Of a stretch of 13,975 nucleotides of DNA, positions 13,952 through 13,975 are shown piece by piece; the stretch's first letter is position 1; every line of letters starts with the position of its first letter. Both the position numbers and the translations under genes were made by a program. Origin of the DNA: an uncultured Collinsella sp. (GTDB lineage Bacteria; Actinomycetota; Coriobacteriia; Coriobacteriales; Coriobacteriaceae); contig URGY01000027.1 of assembly GCA_900547505.1 (NCBI GenBank), positions 1 to 13,975 of the forward strand, given 5' to 3'. The notes beneath the pieces are model-generated. The model searched no databases, had not been told where the DNA came from, and saw nothing but the letters and a program-made list of their open reading frames with translations.

Positions 13952-13975
13952 CTGTCTCTTATACACATCTCCGAG
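13952..13975. other. Nextera/Tn5 adapter sequence (assembly artefact)
   Basis: CTGTCTCTTATACACATCT (13952-13970) is the Tn5 mosaic-end sequence used in Nextera libraries, and CCGAG that follows is the beginning of the read-2 adapter. It is not part of the genome. The preceding bases remain in a good SufD frame up to 13951. Confidence 0.98.

Noticed and set aside
13952..13966. Upstream extension of sufD to an apparent GTG start at 13966
   Set aside because: Those codons are Tn5 adapter sequence. The true sufD continues beyond the contig end.

Overview
The window is high-GC bacterial chromosome with a strongly GC-biased third codon position, strong Shine-Dalgarno sites and CCA-encoding tRNA genes. 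The gene families (Rho, VanZ, ROK sugar kinase, GGGtGRT/NifU-like pair, SufDSU) and codon use suggest an anaerobic gut actinobacterium of the class Coriobacteriia, most likely Collinsella. That placement is inference from style, not from a marker gene comparison. The sequence is the end of an assembled contig: its last 24 bases are Nextera/Tn5 sequencing adapter, not organism DNA.

Layout. 2-781 (+): 3' part of rho with its terminator. 930-2982 (+): a promoter, a possibly structured leader, then a two-gene unit made of a 466-residue Ala/acidic-rich membrane protein and a VanZ-family protein, ending in a bidirectional hairpin. 3067-5280 (-): two separate metabolic genes, a ROK-family fructokinase and a class I/II PLP aminotransferase of the kynurenine/methionine aminotransferase type. 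5365-5661 (+): a well-formed stable-RNA promoter, tRNA-His(GTG), tRNA-Lys(CTT) and a terminator. 5705-6565 (-): dinD, a DNA-damage-inducible gene with less GC-rich stretches, beside the tRNA pair. 6727-8253 (-): an orphan FAD-dependent oxidoreductase of the L-aspartate oxidase/fumarate reductase flavoprotein superfamily. 8510-10267 (-): a two-gene operon of a NifU-like Fe-S scaffold and a GGGtGRT protein. 10671-11480 (+): a Y1/HUH (REP-associated) transposase-like protein with a C-terminal helix-turn-helix that lacks a tyrosine at both usual positions. 11546-13951 (-): the end of a SUF iron-sulfur operon (sufD partial, sufS, sufU) with overlapping reading frames.

How it fits together. The right-hand 5.5 kb is an iron-sulfur neighbourhood. 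It contains the SUF machinery (SufD of the SufBCD scaffold, SufS cysteine desulfurase, SufU sulfur-transfer protein) and, less than 2 kb away, a second NifU-like scaffold paired with the uncharacterised GGGtGRT protein. Between them sits a possibly domesticated HUH protein with a DNA-binding tail. The most interesting candidate for an undescribed system is the scaffold/GGGtGRT pair, with the HUH-HTH protein as a possible regulator or passenger. No CRISPR array, complete insertion sequence, prophage or replication origin was seen.
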